Below, one piece after another: positions 45,861 through 57,289 of a stretch of 64,000 bases of DNA. Position 1 is the stretch's first letter. Each line of letters begins with the position of its first letter. Source of the stretch: Kuschelorhynchus macadamiae (taxonomy: Eukaryota; Arthropoda; Insecta; Coleoptera; Curculionidae); the NCBI GenBank assembly GCA_030620095.1, contig JAUTXW010001344.1, positions 62,001 through 126,000 of the forward strand, read 5' to 3'. The notes under the pieces were generated by a model that was not told the origin of the DNA, made no database searches, and worked only from the letters and a program-made list of their open reading frames with translations. A program made the translations under genes and the position numbers.

Positions 45861-46689
45861 CATATAAAAAATACATCAATACGTCAAATCGATAACCTCC
45901 TTTTTTTTTGAGGTTGCTTGAAAAGCATTCAACCTCTGACGCAATGCTTGTCCATCGTAAATCCATAAGAACACAGCAAAAAGGCTTAAAATTGAGAAAA
46001 TTATATTTAAAAATTGTTTGAATGCTTTTATTGGAGTTGCAATTCTTGTCACGACAAACATATTCAACTTCAAGTTTTCAGAAGTTTATATGCTATTCTG
46101 TTTACGGACCTGACCCGACTTGCTATTTTACCGTAGTTCAGTGTTAGTCAAATAAACAGAGTTTTTCTACATCTCTCGTATTTTTCCATTACTTTGTGGG
46201 GAAAAAACACGAGCAGTTTAAACTTTCAAGGGTTTTATAAGGTTTAGTTGCACGGAAAGTTTTGTAACCATTACCAATCGATTACGCTTTTAGTTTTACC
46301 TCTCTTTTGCTCAGTTTTCCTTGAAAATTTAGAATATAAATCATTGGAGGTACGTAGCATATCAATGAGTAGCGCTTAGTTTCTTACTAAAGTTTAGTGT
46401 AAAGTTTAACGTCATCTAACCAGTTAAGTTTTCTAAGTATAGAATAGGCTCTATAAAATGAGATGGCAAGAAATACGAGCACTTCTTGTGAAGTAAATTT
46501 AATCCACATTGTTGCGAATTTAGCCGCAGCTATAGATTTGTTAAATTCTAGGTGAATTTATTTATTATTTGTTATTTTAATGAAGTGGACTTACCTTCAT
46601 TTTTATCCATGTAACGACTATGATAGTAACAAATATCGTTCTCAAATGTTCTGTTAAATTTAATTAGTTTTACTTTGTAGTATATAGAT
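45861..46689. other. No recognisable feature
   Basis: AT-rich stretch between element C and the inverted LINE-6 segment. Weak open frames at 45778-46073 on the minus strand overlap the TIR and show no domain. Confidence 0.4.
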
Positions 46690-46749
46690 TATTCTAGAAT
46701 TTTCTAGATCATTCCATCTTTTTCTAAAGGGTACATAAGCACACCGCAA

Positions 46750-47190
46750 GGTATCGTTTTGATTGAATAACTGTATTTGTTGAGGCTCTGAATCCGAACT
46801 GTTTATCTGGTAACAAGTTTTTCTCCAGTACCTCATCTTGTAGCTTTTTGGCGATCTTGCATATATTCGATAAGGATTTTCACCTAGTTTTTTTATTAAG
46901 ATTATATTTGTTCTCTTCCACAGAATAGGGAAATGACCAAGCTCTATGTATTTATTAATTATTAGAGTGAGCTCAGCTATCATATTATAGGGTACTTTGT
47001 TAAGAGCCATGTTCCCTATATTATCTATTCTCGGTGCTTTTTTAATATCTGTAAATTTAATATATCGTAGATTTGCGCTATATGTAGGGTAGGAGGAGGC
47101 CCCAGTAAGAGGAGGAGGAATTCCATTTTCTCTTTGGAGGTCTACTGTTTGGCTTTCACTAAATTGTTCGTTCAAAGTGAGGGGGAAACC
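46750..47190 (-). pseudogene. LINE-6 RT fingers (inverted segment)
   Basis: The frame reads NEQFSESQTVDLQ, DIKKAPRIDNIGNMALNKVP and GHFPILWKRTNIILIKKLGE, the standard pre-palm region (KAPGxDxIxN, FPxxWKxAxIIxIxKPG). After a frameshift near 46860 the next frame gives IAKKLQDEVLEKNLLPDKQF and GFRASTNTVIQSKR, i.e. the QFGFR motif. The last roughly 70 codons of the nominal 171-codon ORF are therefore out of frame. Confidence 0.7.
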
Positions 47191-47199
47191 GCAGACTCA

Positions 47200-47420
47200 A
47201 ATTGCGTACACTAATACCTATTACTACCTTTAAATACCTGATTTTATGTTAACAACACACCTAATACCGCTATAAATACATATTATTACCTAATAATACC
47301 TCAGTAATACCTAATAATACACCAATAATACTCAATAATACTCAATTACACCTAGTAATACCAACTAATTTCCACTACAACACTCATATTTTCCCATTAA
47401 AATACCTAGTAATGCCCATA
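47200..47420 (+). repeat. Left TAATACC-type degenerate tandem array
   Basis: Irregular repetition of CTAATAATAC/TAATACC units. A similar array in the same orientation sits at 51170-51318, at the other edge of the same insert. Confidence 0.7.
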
Positions 47421-48269
47421 AAATAAAACCTTCTGGGCATTTTATCCAGTTCCTTTATTCCAATAGCTTCAGAAAATGTATTTACATTCTGACTAACATA
47501 TTTGTTTAGATATTGGCCCTCGTATCGCCATATATACAAGTTAATTTAATCAAATGATATAGTTTTCAACCTCAAATCGTTTTTAATTTGGTTTTTTAGT
47601 TCTGTATAAACCCAGATATAATCTGTTTTTAAGATTTGTTTACTACAAAACATTTTTTGTTTAATAATATTTATTTTAGCAAAAGTACTGTCTTACCTGA
47701 AAAACCATAGCAGTTATGGAAAAAAGTTTAATATAAAAGTCTATTATTGTCAAAGTTTTATTTTATGATATTTTTGTATATACAGGGTGAGTCGTTTCAC
47801 TTGGGTCAGTATCAACTTCGATATTTTAAATGGGACACCCTATGTATTTTTAAATTCTACATTGAATTATAATTATATTTCATGTAACATATCATATACC
47901 CAAATTCATTTGTTTTCGTGATTCTGACATTTGAAATTTGACATTTTGCTCAATTTAACCAGCTTAGATTTTATAAATCTAAACGTTTTGTTTTAGTTTT
48001 TAAAGATCTATAAACTGACCTCAACTTCCGGTTAAATGAACATTATAAATTTATAAAACATGGATTTTATTATAGAAACAATATAAATCCGAGTATAAAT
48101 CAGTACGGAATTGGCAACTTAAAGACCTCAGGTAGCTAGGTACTTATATAACATAAAACTTACGTCTTCGTGATTACTATCCATTATAATTGACAGTTAT
48201 CGATTTATGGTGTTGATGCATACAATGGCTCGAGGGTAAATTACTAAAAGCACGATAAAAAACTTAAAC

Positions 48270-48322
<53 letters not shown>

Positions 48323-48483
48323 TAAAAGACGTGGCAACCGTGTCATCACGCAATCCAAGTCGACTAATAATACCAAATAATATTCTGAAAATTCCAGTTT
48401 GTTCTTAAATAATTTCAGTTAATTTTATCATTCTATTACCTGACACATTTACAACCCTTTTAGGTAGGTACCTACCTAGTTAT
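47421..48483. other. Insert interior; short TA-flanked mariner-end pair and (TA)n
   Basis: At 47783-47843 a segment of about 60 bp starts TA-CAGGGTGAGTCG and ends AAATGGGACACCCT-ATGTA, i.e. two facing mariner-type ends. A (TA)n tract spans 48272-48318. No coding sequence is recognised. Confidence 0.5.
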
Positions 48484-50773
48484 CAGGGGCGTGCGGTGAA
48501 ATTTTAAGAAAGGGAAGCAATTTTTAGAAACTTACCTATTTGTAATGTAATTCGATTCTTCGATAATTTTTTGCAAATTCGTCAATGACGTCATCATAAA
48601 AACGTCGATGCTCCGACATATTTTGGAGAAGTTTATTTTCAATGGACAACAGCGACGTATGCGAAAGTCTCTCCTGCCCCGAAATTTTTTATACTTTAAG
48701 TGTTGAAAAATTGCGTTCTACTGATGAACTTGTGACAGGTATTGTCAATACTAATTCACACAATTTCGACATTTCGGTGAAGGCATCTTCCAGCTCCTCG
48801 TCTTTCAAAAATTGCGTTAGTTCCTAAGCGTTATTTTTTGCGCTAATGCCATCAGTTTCGTAAATCACTTTTAGTTCACATCGCAGTAACACTCGGTCGA
48901 AGAACTGACCATAATGAAGAAGAAGAGATTTAAACGCATCTTCTGGAAAAGTTTTTCCTTTAAATACATCAAAATTGCAGGGCTCGAGGAATTTAAAATC
49001 ATTTAAACCGTTAAATCTATAGTTTATTTGTTACTGAATTTGATCGATTATTTCATAAAAGCGTCGTCTGTATGATGTTTGAACATCTCCCACCTTGTCT
49101 ATTCGAAGACGCTTAGCTTGTGGCTCTACATTTAACGTCATCGTTTTTTCTCAACATAGGTCAAAGTCGTCTCTTTTTTGGCTTAACATGGACTTAAAAT
49201 CATCCACTTTTTTTAGGCAAAAAGTTATATCATTTGTTTTAGTTTGTAATATATTAAAAACATTGTCCGAGAATGGAAATATTTATGAAAATATGTTTAT
49301 TAAAATTAAAATCTCATTTCAAACAGTCCAAAAACCCCCTCAAACTATCTATTGCTTCTCAGTCCCACGTTTCATTATTTTCTATTATATTCTCAAATAG
49401 TTCAATCAGTGATTCACGATTTTCAGATACTGTTAACACAAGTCTTCCATTATAATTCCACCTAGTAGGAGCTACTTTGGGAAATCGTTTGTGGACAATG
49501 GAGTCCAAAGCTTGTGTATGTTTTGTTGACTTGGAAAAAAAGCAGCCATACCACTTAAAGTACCGAAAAATCCAGAACAATGGCAATGAACTGCGCCTCG
49601 CCAATCTCCTGCTTAATTCTTTTTAGAATAATGGTTGCAAGAGCGGAAATTAAATCACTCTGGAATCGATTCGACGTTCCGCGAAAAACGCTAAACTGCT
49701 CTAAATGATTTTTTAAGCAATCATTATATTTAGCCATTAAACTTAGTAAATCTTGAAAATTTCTTCTATTTGAAGAAACCCTTATTTCGTCATGACCTCT
49801 AAATCCCGATTCGTGCTGTCCGAGAAAACAAACAACATCGATAAGTCTTCTTAATATTTGCCTATTTTTATCGACTAGTTCATTGTGTTGGCGGTGACTA
49901 ATTTCCAACTGTTTATTAAGGGCGTGTTCAATTCTGGTTTTGCCGAAGACTTTTTCTTTTATGACGGCCTGCAAATACGCTTTGGACATAACGTGTCTTT
50001 TTACAGCTTTATGAAAATTGTTTAAATCGGAAAAACCAGTTTTATTCCAGAGATCTTTTTTATTTTCAAAAAGTAAACATGGCAAACAAAATAATTTACT
50101 TATATTTTCACACCCTGTTAGCCATTTAAATTGTTCGTATTGTTTTTTCGGATAAAAATGTCTAGTACAGTTTTTCATTTTTGTGATTAAATTTTTCATA
50201 GGCGGTTTTGCCCTTCCTTTGGAAATTATTTGAAGTTTATCAGCGAAGTTAATGTTGAAAATCTCTTTATTCTTAAGACACACACCACACATTCACACAC
50301 ACTCTTCTTACTAAATTGTCCAACATTTTCAACGTTATTACCGACAGCTGAGGTTGACGGTATTTGCATATCCATATCCGTATTATTGTCTTCCATATCG
50401 CACCATGCACGACGCGACGTACGTATTACACAACACACGGATAGGCGGTCAAACAAAGAATCGACTTCAACGATAGCTTCCGCCCCCACTTAAAGCACGC
50501 GACTGAAATGCAAAAATTGCAACCAGCCGGTGGAAAGTTCAATAACCTCTGGCTCGATTCACAGGAACTCGAGCATACAGGACTTTGCTGCAGAGAAGCT
50601 AGCGGCCCGCATAGGTTCTATTCGATTTTAAATAATTAAGATAATGTTTTAGCATTTTTAATATAAACTAAATTAATGATTTCCTATTTCAAAAATTACA
50701 TTTTAGAAGATGTTTTGTAATTTTTTTTTGGGGAAGCACTGCTTCCCTTGCTCCCATGGACTGCACGCCCCTG
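48484..50773 (-). mobile_element. hAT-3: internally deleted copy of the hAT-1 family
   Basis: The termini are CAGGGGCGTGCGGTGAAATT and, in reverse complement, CAGGGGCGTGCAGTCCATGG. The flanking octamers CTAGTTAT (48476-48483) and CCAGTTAT (50774-50781) differ at one base, consistent with an older TSD. It sits within the insert bounded by the TAATACC arrays. Confidence 0.9.
48600..50396 (-). pseudogene. hAT-3 transposase with deletion between the first and second catalytic Asp
   Basis: ATG at 50396 (MEDNNTDMDMQIPSTSA). The TTF-type finger (FKWLTGCENISKLFCLPCLL; the Trp before Pro is Leu here) and the DUF4371-like region (SGFRGHDEIRVSSNRRNF) are readable. After FIAIVLD the sequence jumps to a segment equivalent to VTLSGMAAFF in hAT-1, about 390 bp further on, removing ETTD, the second Asp and HKLN. 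The distal part (49604-49359, KRFPKVAPTRWNYNGRLVLT) and dimerisation region follow with shifts. It is dead. Confidence 0.75.
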
Positions 50774-51169
50774 CCAGTTATTTATTATTTTTGTTTGATT
50801 CAACCGCAAACAAATATAATCTCAAACCGGGTCTGAAATCAGTACAACATGCATGATTGTTTGCTTACTGTTAAACTTGGAGTATTGCTGGTTTTTCAGA
50901 GAATTATTCACTTACCGAAAATTATATATGTATTCTCTATCCACCAACTTACTTCCCTTTTACAATTTTTCTTACTAGAAACCGAGTATACAGGGACGCC
51001 AAGTTTTTCATCATTATTCGCGATTTAATTCGAGCAAGTATTATTTCTCTATAATAAACCGAATTTGCTACGGGAAAACGAAGTTCCTTTAACAAAATAT
51101 ACACTGCCTTCTTTAAGTCGATAGTAGGTAGAGCCAATAAGCAGAAATTACATCTTTACAGTATATTTA
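50774..51169. other. Insert interior right of hAT-3; nothing recognised
   Basis: A 62-codon minus frame (50949-51137) has no known domain. Confidence 0.35.
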
Positions 51170-51318
51170 ATATTTGAAATAATACCTTTAATACCTTCAT
51201 TAATACCTCTAACACACCAACTAATACCTCTAATAATACCCATCATACCTTGAATAACACCTTCAATACACTATATAATACCCTAATAATACCTACTAAT
51301 TTCCTTAATAATACCCCT
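51170..51318 (+). repeat. Right TAATACC-type degenerate tandem array
   Basis: Units such as CTAATAATACC and TTAATACCTT. It ends where LINE-6 linker homology starts at about 51320. Confidence 0.7.
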
Positions 51319-51319
51319 T

Positions 51320-51541
51320 CGGTACAAAGCATCAGCAAAAGTTTCTTTTAAATTAGGATCAGATATTATTTGATTTTTCTTTATTATGTGGGACATAAGA
51401 AGTTTTGGTCCTTTAGAGAGACCTCTTGAGTACTTAAAAACTTCGTTATCTTGAATTTGTATTTATTCGAGATTGTCATCCCACTTTTGATTGTAAAGTA
51501 TTTTGAGTTTGTTTCTAATTTCTGCCGATGCCTTGACTGGC
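51320..51541 (-). pseudogene. LINE-6 endonuclease-RT linker (inverted segment)
   Basis: The minus strand reads RNKLKILYNQKWDDNLE (stop), IQIQDNEVFKYSRGLSKGPK and DPNLKETFADALYRR, typical of the linker ahead of jockey-type RT. It is interrupted by the insert at 51318 and continues at 47190. Confidence 0.65.
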
Positions 51542-52456
51542 CAGTGACATACTAAAGGGCTTCAACAGAAAACAGCACCTAGCGGTCATTTTTCTAGACG
51601 TAAAACGTGCCTTTGATAAAACCTGGCATAATGGATTAATTTTTAGACTCGTAAATCAGGGTATATCTTGTCACCTCATAAGAATAATCAAGTCTTTTCT
51701 CTGTAACAGGAAATTTGTAGTGTCGATCGACGGTCACACCTCAACCGCCAGAAAAAAAGGTCAGGGGTTCCTCAAGGATCCCCCTTTTCACTAACTCCAA
51801 TCTATTCACTGCGGAAAAACCAAAAAGTAGATTCACCAACCTATATTTATTTGCTGACGACAGTGTGGCCACTGCCACGGAAAGAAGATGGAACTCTCAA
51901 AAGAAGACTTCAATAACATGTTAATGACATCCAAAAATGGATGATTGATTAGAAAATTAGTATCAATCCAATTAAAACTCGGGCTGTTCTTTTCTCCCAA
52001 GCTTTTAAACCATTAAATATAATTAAAGTAAATATATTGGCCAAAAACACCACTTATGCTCTTAAAGAAGATAAAAGAAATTTTGGACTTCTCTACCCAT
52101 TGCTATGGATGAAAAGCAAACTAAATAATAGGATCAAAATTTGCTTTTTAAACTTTATATTCGCCCTATTCTAGCGTACCGCTACCCCACATGGAGTATT
52201 CATCACCCCAATTAGACAAAAAGATTGTAAGTGGTTCAAAACATGTCCCTAAGGACTCTCAACACAGGCGAATTTGTAAGAACTTCAATAATTCATAGGG
52301 ATTTAAAAATGGACACACTAAGATTGTAATAATAAACTCAACCTCAAATACTACAACCGAGCAAGTATTTTCACTAACACATTAGTTCAGAAATCGCACG
52401 TCAATGCTAAACCTTATCATAAAATTAAACTTCCTAAAGATGTCATTCGACCCTGA
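51542..52456 (+). pseudogene. LINE-6 RT palm to C-terminus (plus segment)
   Basis: HLAVIFLDVKRAFDKTWHNG (motif A), a shifted GVPQGSPLSPTLF region near 51765-51790, and NLYLFADDSVATATERR with motif C FADD intact (about 51840). A thumb follows with RPILAYRYPTWSIHHPN and FVRTSIIHRDLKMDTLR. The C-terminus is HKIKLPKDVIRP with a stop near 52454. Shifts occur about every 100-200 bp. Confidence 0.7.
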
Positions 52457-52782
52457 ATAGCAACACTTCCCTGAATTTTTTGTTAAAAAATTTTAATTTA
52501 TAGGCATATACAATGAACATACAAAATACAAAAATACAGATAACAGCAAAAGCAATTAAATAGCACATTTTTATCATTGAATGTTTAGGTTCAGTTAACG
52601 ATGTAACAAATTTGCTTGAATTGATTTTGCCTGACAATATTTAAATTGTTCTGACGTTGACTCAAATTTTGCGTTAAATTCTTGGCTTTCAGTTTACAAT
52701 CTAGAAATACCACGTAGACAGAAGAATTTTAATTATGAAGTTATGTTAGGTTCTCCTCAGTAACCTTATATCGAATAGTCAG
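52457..52782. other. No recognisable feature
   Basis: AT-rich. A minus frame at 52443-52637 has a hydrophobic stretch (CYLIAFAVICIFVFCMFIVY), but codon use and context give no reason to call a gene. Confidence 0.35.
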
Positions 52783-53461
52783 GATATCAAAGACAAGGCA
52801 CATCTTCTTGCTGTTCAAATGCCTGAAAGTAATGCCTAGTTCAATGCTTTACCGTCTGCATCTTTGGGAATTCTTTTGGATGATTCATCTTTTCGTATTT
52901 CCATTGCTTTGAGAGTTGGCTTGCCTGTGTGTGAACAACATATATGTACTTGTGGCCAAACAGTAGATATATATGGCCTACATGGGCTAAGCTGCAAAAA
53001 AACTGCGGGACATATGTCTAGATACAGGCTGATCAAGGACACAATCAAGAGGTCTTTAATAACTGCGGAATTTCCTGCAGTTTTAGAACCACCTGAAATT
53101 TGTCGACACGCTGAAAAGCGAGTGGATGGTATGACATTGGTTTCCTGGAAAGCAGGTAAGGCATTGTTATGGGATAATACGTGCAGGCATACCTTTGCTG
53201 ATTCGAATATCAAACAAACATTTGAAAGGGCAGGTGATGCTGCACGTAGCGGAGAATTACAAAAACATCATAAATATGACGAGCTAGAGGACCGTTTTGA
53301 ATTTGTATCTATCGCAGTTGAGACGAGTGGTCCATGGGGTAATGAGGCAAAAAAAGCTTCCTAATGAAATAATCACAAAAATATCGTGCAAACAAGCAAA
53401 AAACTTCATTACCCAAAGTACCAGCCTTGCTATTCAAAGAGGTAATGCGGCTTCTGTTTAG
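52783..53461 (+). pseudogene. CCHC knuckle plus restriction-endonuclease-like C-terminal module of a retroelement protein
   Basis: The frame is open from KDKAHLLAVQMPESNA (TAG where Trp is expected, 52837) through ALPSASLGILLDDSSFRISI. A Cys-x-Cys-x9-His-x3-Cys knuckle follows (CTCGQTVDIYGLHGLSC) and then a block with CRHAEKRVDGMTLVSWKAGK and LLWDNTCRHTF. The DG...(P)DG...W...lvWD pattern looks like a PD-(D/E)XK-type nuclease. It then runs to ETSGPWGNEAKKAS at 53364, and a shifted frame gives TSLAIQRGNAASV ending at 53461. I recall the whole block as the C-terminal part of RT-containing proteins repeated in many animal genomes. The nuclease reading is inference. The expected RPDG is RVDG here. 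Confidence 0.5.
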
Positions 53462-53515
53462 GGACTATCGAGAATGGAACAGGTTTGAATGAATTTTTTA
53501 AATTGAATCTAAAGT

Positions 53516-53730
53516 TTAGACATTCATTTTGCGCTTCTTAGACTGCCTTTTGAAAGCACCCTCTAAGGCATCTCTCGCAATAGTCCAGCAGTAGTCGGCT
53601 AACATCTCACAGTTCCATTTTCCCTGGTATCTTCTTTCCATCTTTGAATTATCCTGGTGGAACCTCTCGACGGGCTCGTCGCTTACGCACCATAATTTTC
53701 CGGAAAGTAATCTAGATGAGAATCCAGGAA
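53516..53730 (-). pseudogene. C-terminus of a conserved multicopy invertebrate protein of unknown role
   Basis: The minus strand reads FLDSHLDYFPENYGA, then after a one-base loss VSDEPVERFHQDNSKMERRY, QGKWNCEMLADYCWTIARDA and a basic tail KRQSKKRKMNV with the stop at 53516. I recognise the HQD...MExRYQGKW...MLADYCW string as recurring many times in arthropod and cnidarian genomes, always uncharacterised. It is convergent with the preceding fragment, 55 bp apart. Only the C-terminal roughly 70 codons are present. Confidence 0.55.
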
Positions 53731-54534
53731 ATGTATTTTCAAGTTAGTATACCATTATATGATGAACTTACATGGCCATTACGTTTAGTGAACTGACAAT
53801 ATTGTTGATTTTTGTAATGTGTTTGGCTAAAGTACGTTATATAAGCCTATGCATAATTTAAATTTGCTTGGAACGACTTTAATAAAAATATTGGTTCATG
53901 AACCAATATATATTTTAGTAAGCTCCTTTGTTTTATTTATTAATGGGATACTAGCAGGTGTGCCTGACAAAGCTCTATAATTTCTTAGCGTACTTTTTGC
54001 TTAGCACGTAAAATATTCACAATATATAATTTAAATAAAATTGATTATCTTTTCAAGAAAGCTATGCTAAGTTTGTACCTTACGTAGTCTACAAGTAGAT
54101 AATATTTTTAACCCTTATAACACGCGATGTGCCCATTAATGGTAATAAATAAAACCTGTAAAAGCGGCTTTCGAAAACCATAAATAGATAAGTTCTTTAA
54201 TAAATTATTCCATTTAAAAATTTAGTAAGTACAACATAGGTTTTATACGTTTTTTTATGTAAAATAAGTAGACTATTTAAAAACAATAATTACTTACATG
54301 CAGCGGCCCTTACTGCATCACTAAGCGCAATTTTCTTGGATTGGATTGGATCTCATATAAGGATCTAAATTTGTAAGTGGTCTCAACATTAGTTTCCCAA
54401 ATCTCAAAAATCCTAAAAATTTTTAATGAAGATCGCTTGCGTCAAGTTTTAGCTAAGTTTGTGTCTGTTTTGAATAATGACACGAAGCCAAAATCTTCAT
54501 TTTTAGGTTTTAAAACGTTTCGAAAGAAAACTGT
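53731..54534. other. No recognisable feature
   Basis: AT-rich. The frame at 54377-54601 overlaps the left end of PLE-2 and is probably chance. Confidence 0.35.
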
Positions 54535-56200
54535 CTTGGGATTAGACAGTGGCCGGTTATTTATAGTCGTCCTGTGTTCGCCGAACCGTGTATCGTTGTA
54601 GCAATCGGTTTCCATGTATGTCGTAGATTGAAGCACGTATCTCTTTCAAAATTGGTTATAAATTTCAATAGATTCTCTAATTTTCCGTTTATAGAATCTC
54701 GAGACCGACGCAAGAACTTTGATTTGTCTTACATTTATGACATATCCAGTAGAATCTTGGTGACACAGATTGTACAATTTGCTTCTTTTTAATACATGGT
54801 TCGTGCTGCTCAAGTCTAGTCGACATGGATTGTCCAGTTTCTCTAATGTAGATATCGCGAGAGGAAAAAGGAATTGCCTATACCCCTTCCGTTTGGAATC
54901 CGTCTTCTTAAAAGGCCAAAATGTCGGCAAGAGATACACCTGCAGAAGATGTTGTCATCTGTCATTTTCCAGCCGAAGAAGCTGACATAATAAGATATCA
55001 TACAGTGACAGTCATGAAAAATTCTAAGCCGCCTTAGGCGAATTTATCAGTTGCGGAAAAAAGGGCTATAATAAGATTAAACAACGTCGTCATGGACAAA
55101 ATAGATTATGTGAAGAAAACACTACTAACTACTTTTGGTCGACGGCACCTACAGAACAATCCAAGCAGACTCGACCAACAAAATAGAGAGAAGGATAACC
55201 AACTTTATAAACGCATCCACGCTCTGTTGTTGGTAGAACACAGGAGAAGACGTTATGGCTAAGAGGCTCAAGAATCCCCCGGTTCTACGGGATCAACTCG
55301 CTTCCAAAATCGGTAAACATCTTACAAATATTTTTAGTAATTTTACAGGAAAAACACATTCATATATTAGAAATTTTACGCATTTTATAGAAAAACTAAA
55401 ATCAATCCAATTAGATCCCAAAGATATCTTATTTAGTTTCGATGTAGAATCGCTATATATGAATATGCCTGTTAATGATTCAATTTCCATAATCTCAGAC
55501 TTATTTCACCATAATAATATTGACAACTCACTTTTAGATCTAGATGGATCATGTCTCGCATCAACTTATTTCGTTTTTCGAGGAACTTTTTATGAACAAA
55601 CCTAAGGAGCAGCCAACATCTTTATAGAAACTTTTGTGCCGGAAGCCTTGGAGTCGTCTTCTTCAAAGCCAAAATCGTGGTTCAGATATGTAGATGATCC
55701 TTTTGTAATATGGCCGCAGGGTCCAGAAAACCTCTCCGTGTTTCTTGATCATCTGAATCAGCAACATCCTAATATAAAATTTACAATGGAAATTGAATCA
55801 GAAGGCACGATTCCTTTTCTAGATGTTCTTGTACAAAGGAAAGCGGTTGCTTCTTTAGGACATTGTGTATATAGAAATCCAACTCATATGAACAGATACC
55901 TAAATGCAAATTCACTTCGTCGTTTGGTGCAAAAGCAATCAGTTATAAAATTCTTTAGAGAATCTGTTGAAATTTATAAGCACCCTAACAATTTTAATAG
56001 GGATACGAGCTTCAGTCTACATCATACGTGGAAACCGGGTCATGGTTCGGTGAATAGAGGTCGACATGAATAGCCGGTCTAGGTCTCTCCGAGCTCATAA
56101 TTATTCCGATCTCGTGCAGAAATTATCCCTAAAATTGCCTAGTGCAATCGAAGACGAAACATTGGAAAGTAGTTCCATTTTGACACGGTCTAATCCCAAT
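54535..56200 (+). mobile_element. PLE-2: Penelope-like element with inverted left copy of its 3' region
   Basis: 54535-54990 is a minus-oriented 3' PLE piece (end TTGGGATTAGACAGTG, then a decayed GIY-YIG domain with ASVSRFYKRKIRESIEIYN). From about 55000 the plus strand carries the RT, then the extreme 3' region ending AGTTCCATTTTGACACGGTC near 56190. The layout, an inverted 3' copy ahead of the RT, equals the pseudo-LTR form described for Penelope elements. Confidence 0.75.
55255..56073 (+). pseudogene. PLE-2 reverse transcriptase with YVDD, fused by deletion to the 3' tail
   Basis: Frame one (55255-55605) has KIGKHLTNIFSNFTGKTHSY, then ILFSFDVESLYMNMPVNDSI, with the motif A Asp in FDV. Motif B is lost around the stop at 55603. 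Frame two (55636-56073) has WFRYVDDPFVIWPQG (motif C YVDD intact), FTMEIESEGTIPFLDVLVQR and CVYRNPTHMNRYLNANS. Then a deletion leads directly to FFRESVEIYKHPNNFNRDTS and HHTWKPGHGS, the tail of the GIY-YIG region. The endonuclease core is therefore gone. Confidence 0.8.
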
Positions 56201-56219
56201 AACCAACAACTATTTTCTA

Positions 56220-57020
56220 TGGTTTGCACGTGCAGTAATGTGTAAAGTGTCCGCCCCCTGGTTACCTAAACTGTGAAGTTTAAGGAGGTCAGTTTGAGTT
56301 AAAGCAGCTCCATATGTTTGGAATTTCGATGCTAGACTTACTGAAAATATCTTGATTTCCATTTATAAAAGCTTCTAGGAACTCTATTTTCGCCAGTGCT
56401 GCACCCTATGCAAAATGTGTTGGTTTGACCAGACGTGCGTCATGCCCAATTTTGACGTCTCTTCCTTTTGAGGATGATTAAAATGTTCCCTGACTCGTAT
56501 ACTAAGGGCGCTTTGCCTCTCCAATATACAATTCACCACACTCAGACTTGATTGGGTAAATGCATTATTTTTTCTTGTCGATATCCTTTAGCTTAATTTT
56601 CATAATAAGGTTTGTTAATGGATTTCCCCATTAAAATGCGGTTTTGATGATAAAATTTCTGCTTATTCTCGAAATTTCAGATGTTCCCCTAATGACGCAG
56701 TGTGATGATCATTTTGTAATTGTGATATTGTATTACTTACCCACCTCTGGGGTAAGCGTTCTGCAACAAATTTTTACGTATTAAAATTTTAATCAAGGTC
56801 TGTGGTATTACAATTTGTTACAGCTCTGTTGTAAAGCATTCTTTTGATGCCCTCTTTTGTTGCTACAGAAGGGTTAGAACCCTGGTTGGGATATTATCCA
56901 GTGTCTATGTGTTTTCGACACGCTATAGTTCTAATGCTTTGTGCAGACTTGACAAGAACGTCAAGAAAAGGTAAGGAGGCATTCTCTTCTTCCTCCACAG
57001 TAAACTTAATAGATGTTTAT
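56220..57020 (-). pseudogene. PLE-3: second Penelope-like family, RT end and GIY-YIG domain
   Basis: On the minus strand FTVEEEENASLPFLDVLVKS (about 57000-56930) is the end of the RT. KSECGELYIGEAKRPL (about 56560-56510), followed by REHFNHPQKEETSKLGMTH, is the GIY-YIG core. Past shifts the tail reads KFQTYGAALTQTDLLKLHSL. Its sequence is clearly different from PLE-1/2/4. RT motifs A to C are missing and several frame breaks are present. Confidence 0.6.
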
Positions 57021-57115
57021 GGACCATGTCAAATTGAAATTACTATCCAACGTTTCGCCTTCCACTGCACAAGGCATCTTCATGTATTTTTACTTTATGG
57101 GATCTGAACACTGAA
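57021..57115 (-). mobile_element. Short inverted end of the PLE-1/2 family
   Basis: CATGTCAAATTGAAATTACT through TTCGCCTTCCACTGCACAAG and GATCTGAACACTGAA match the 3' end seen at 21945-22040 in the same orientation. Confidence 0.6.
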
Positions 57116-57289
57116 TCATACCTTAGTTTAGATTAGATTTAAGCAGTATTAATTGCATGCTCTTCAAAACAATCTATTTAAATATTGGTTACCATCGCAG
57201 AGGGAGATGACTCAATCGGAAGGCCATTATGTTGTGAATAAAACTTATCTTTCATATAAAAGTAGGAGTTACGGGGACTGAATCTCAAT

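Larger units (their letters stand above)
46690..52456. mobile_element. LINE-6: jockey-like LINE with inverted 5' segment, carrying a 4.1-kb insert
   Basis: The linker (51541-51320) and the fingers (47190-46750) are on the minus strand. The RT palm to the C-terminus (51542-52456) is on the plus strand. The parts join exactly: the inverted segment ends (its 3' side) at QFGFRASTNTVIQSKR, and the plus segment begins KGFNRKQHLAVIFLDVKRAF. This is the twin-priming arrangement. An insert of about 47195-51318 interrupts the inverted segment between TFADALYRRG and NEQFSESQ. Confidence 0.7.

Noticed and set aside
52443..52637. Small membrane protein on the minus strand
   Set aside because: One hydrophobic stretch in AT-rich DNA is common by chance, and it overlaps the LINE-6 3' end.
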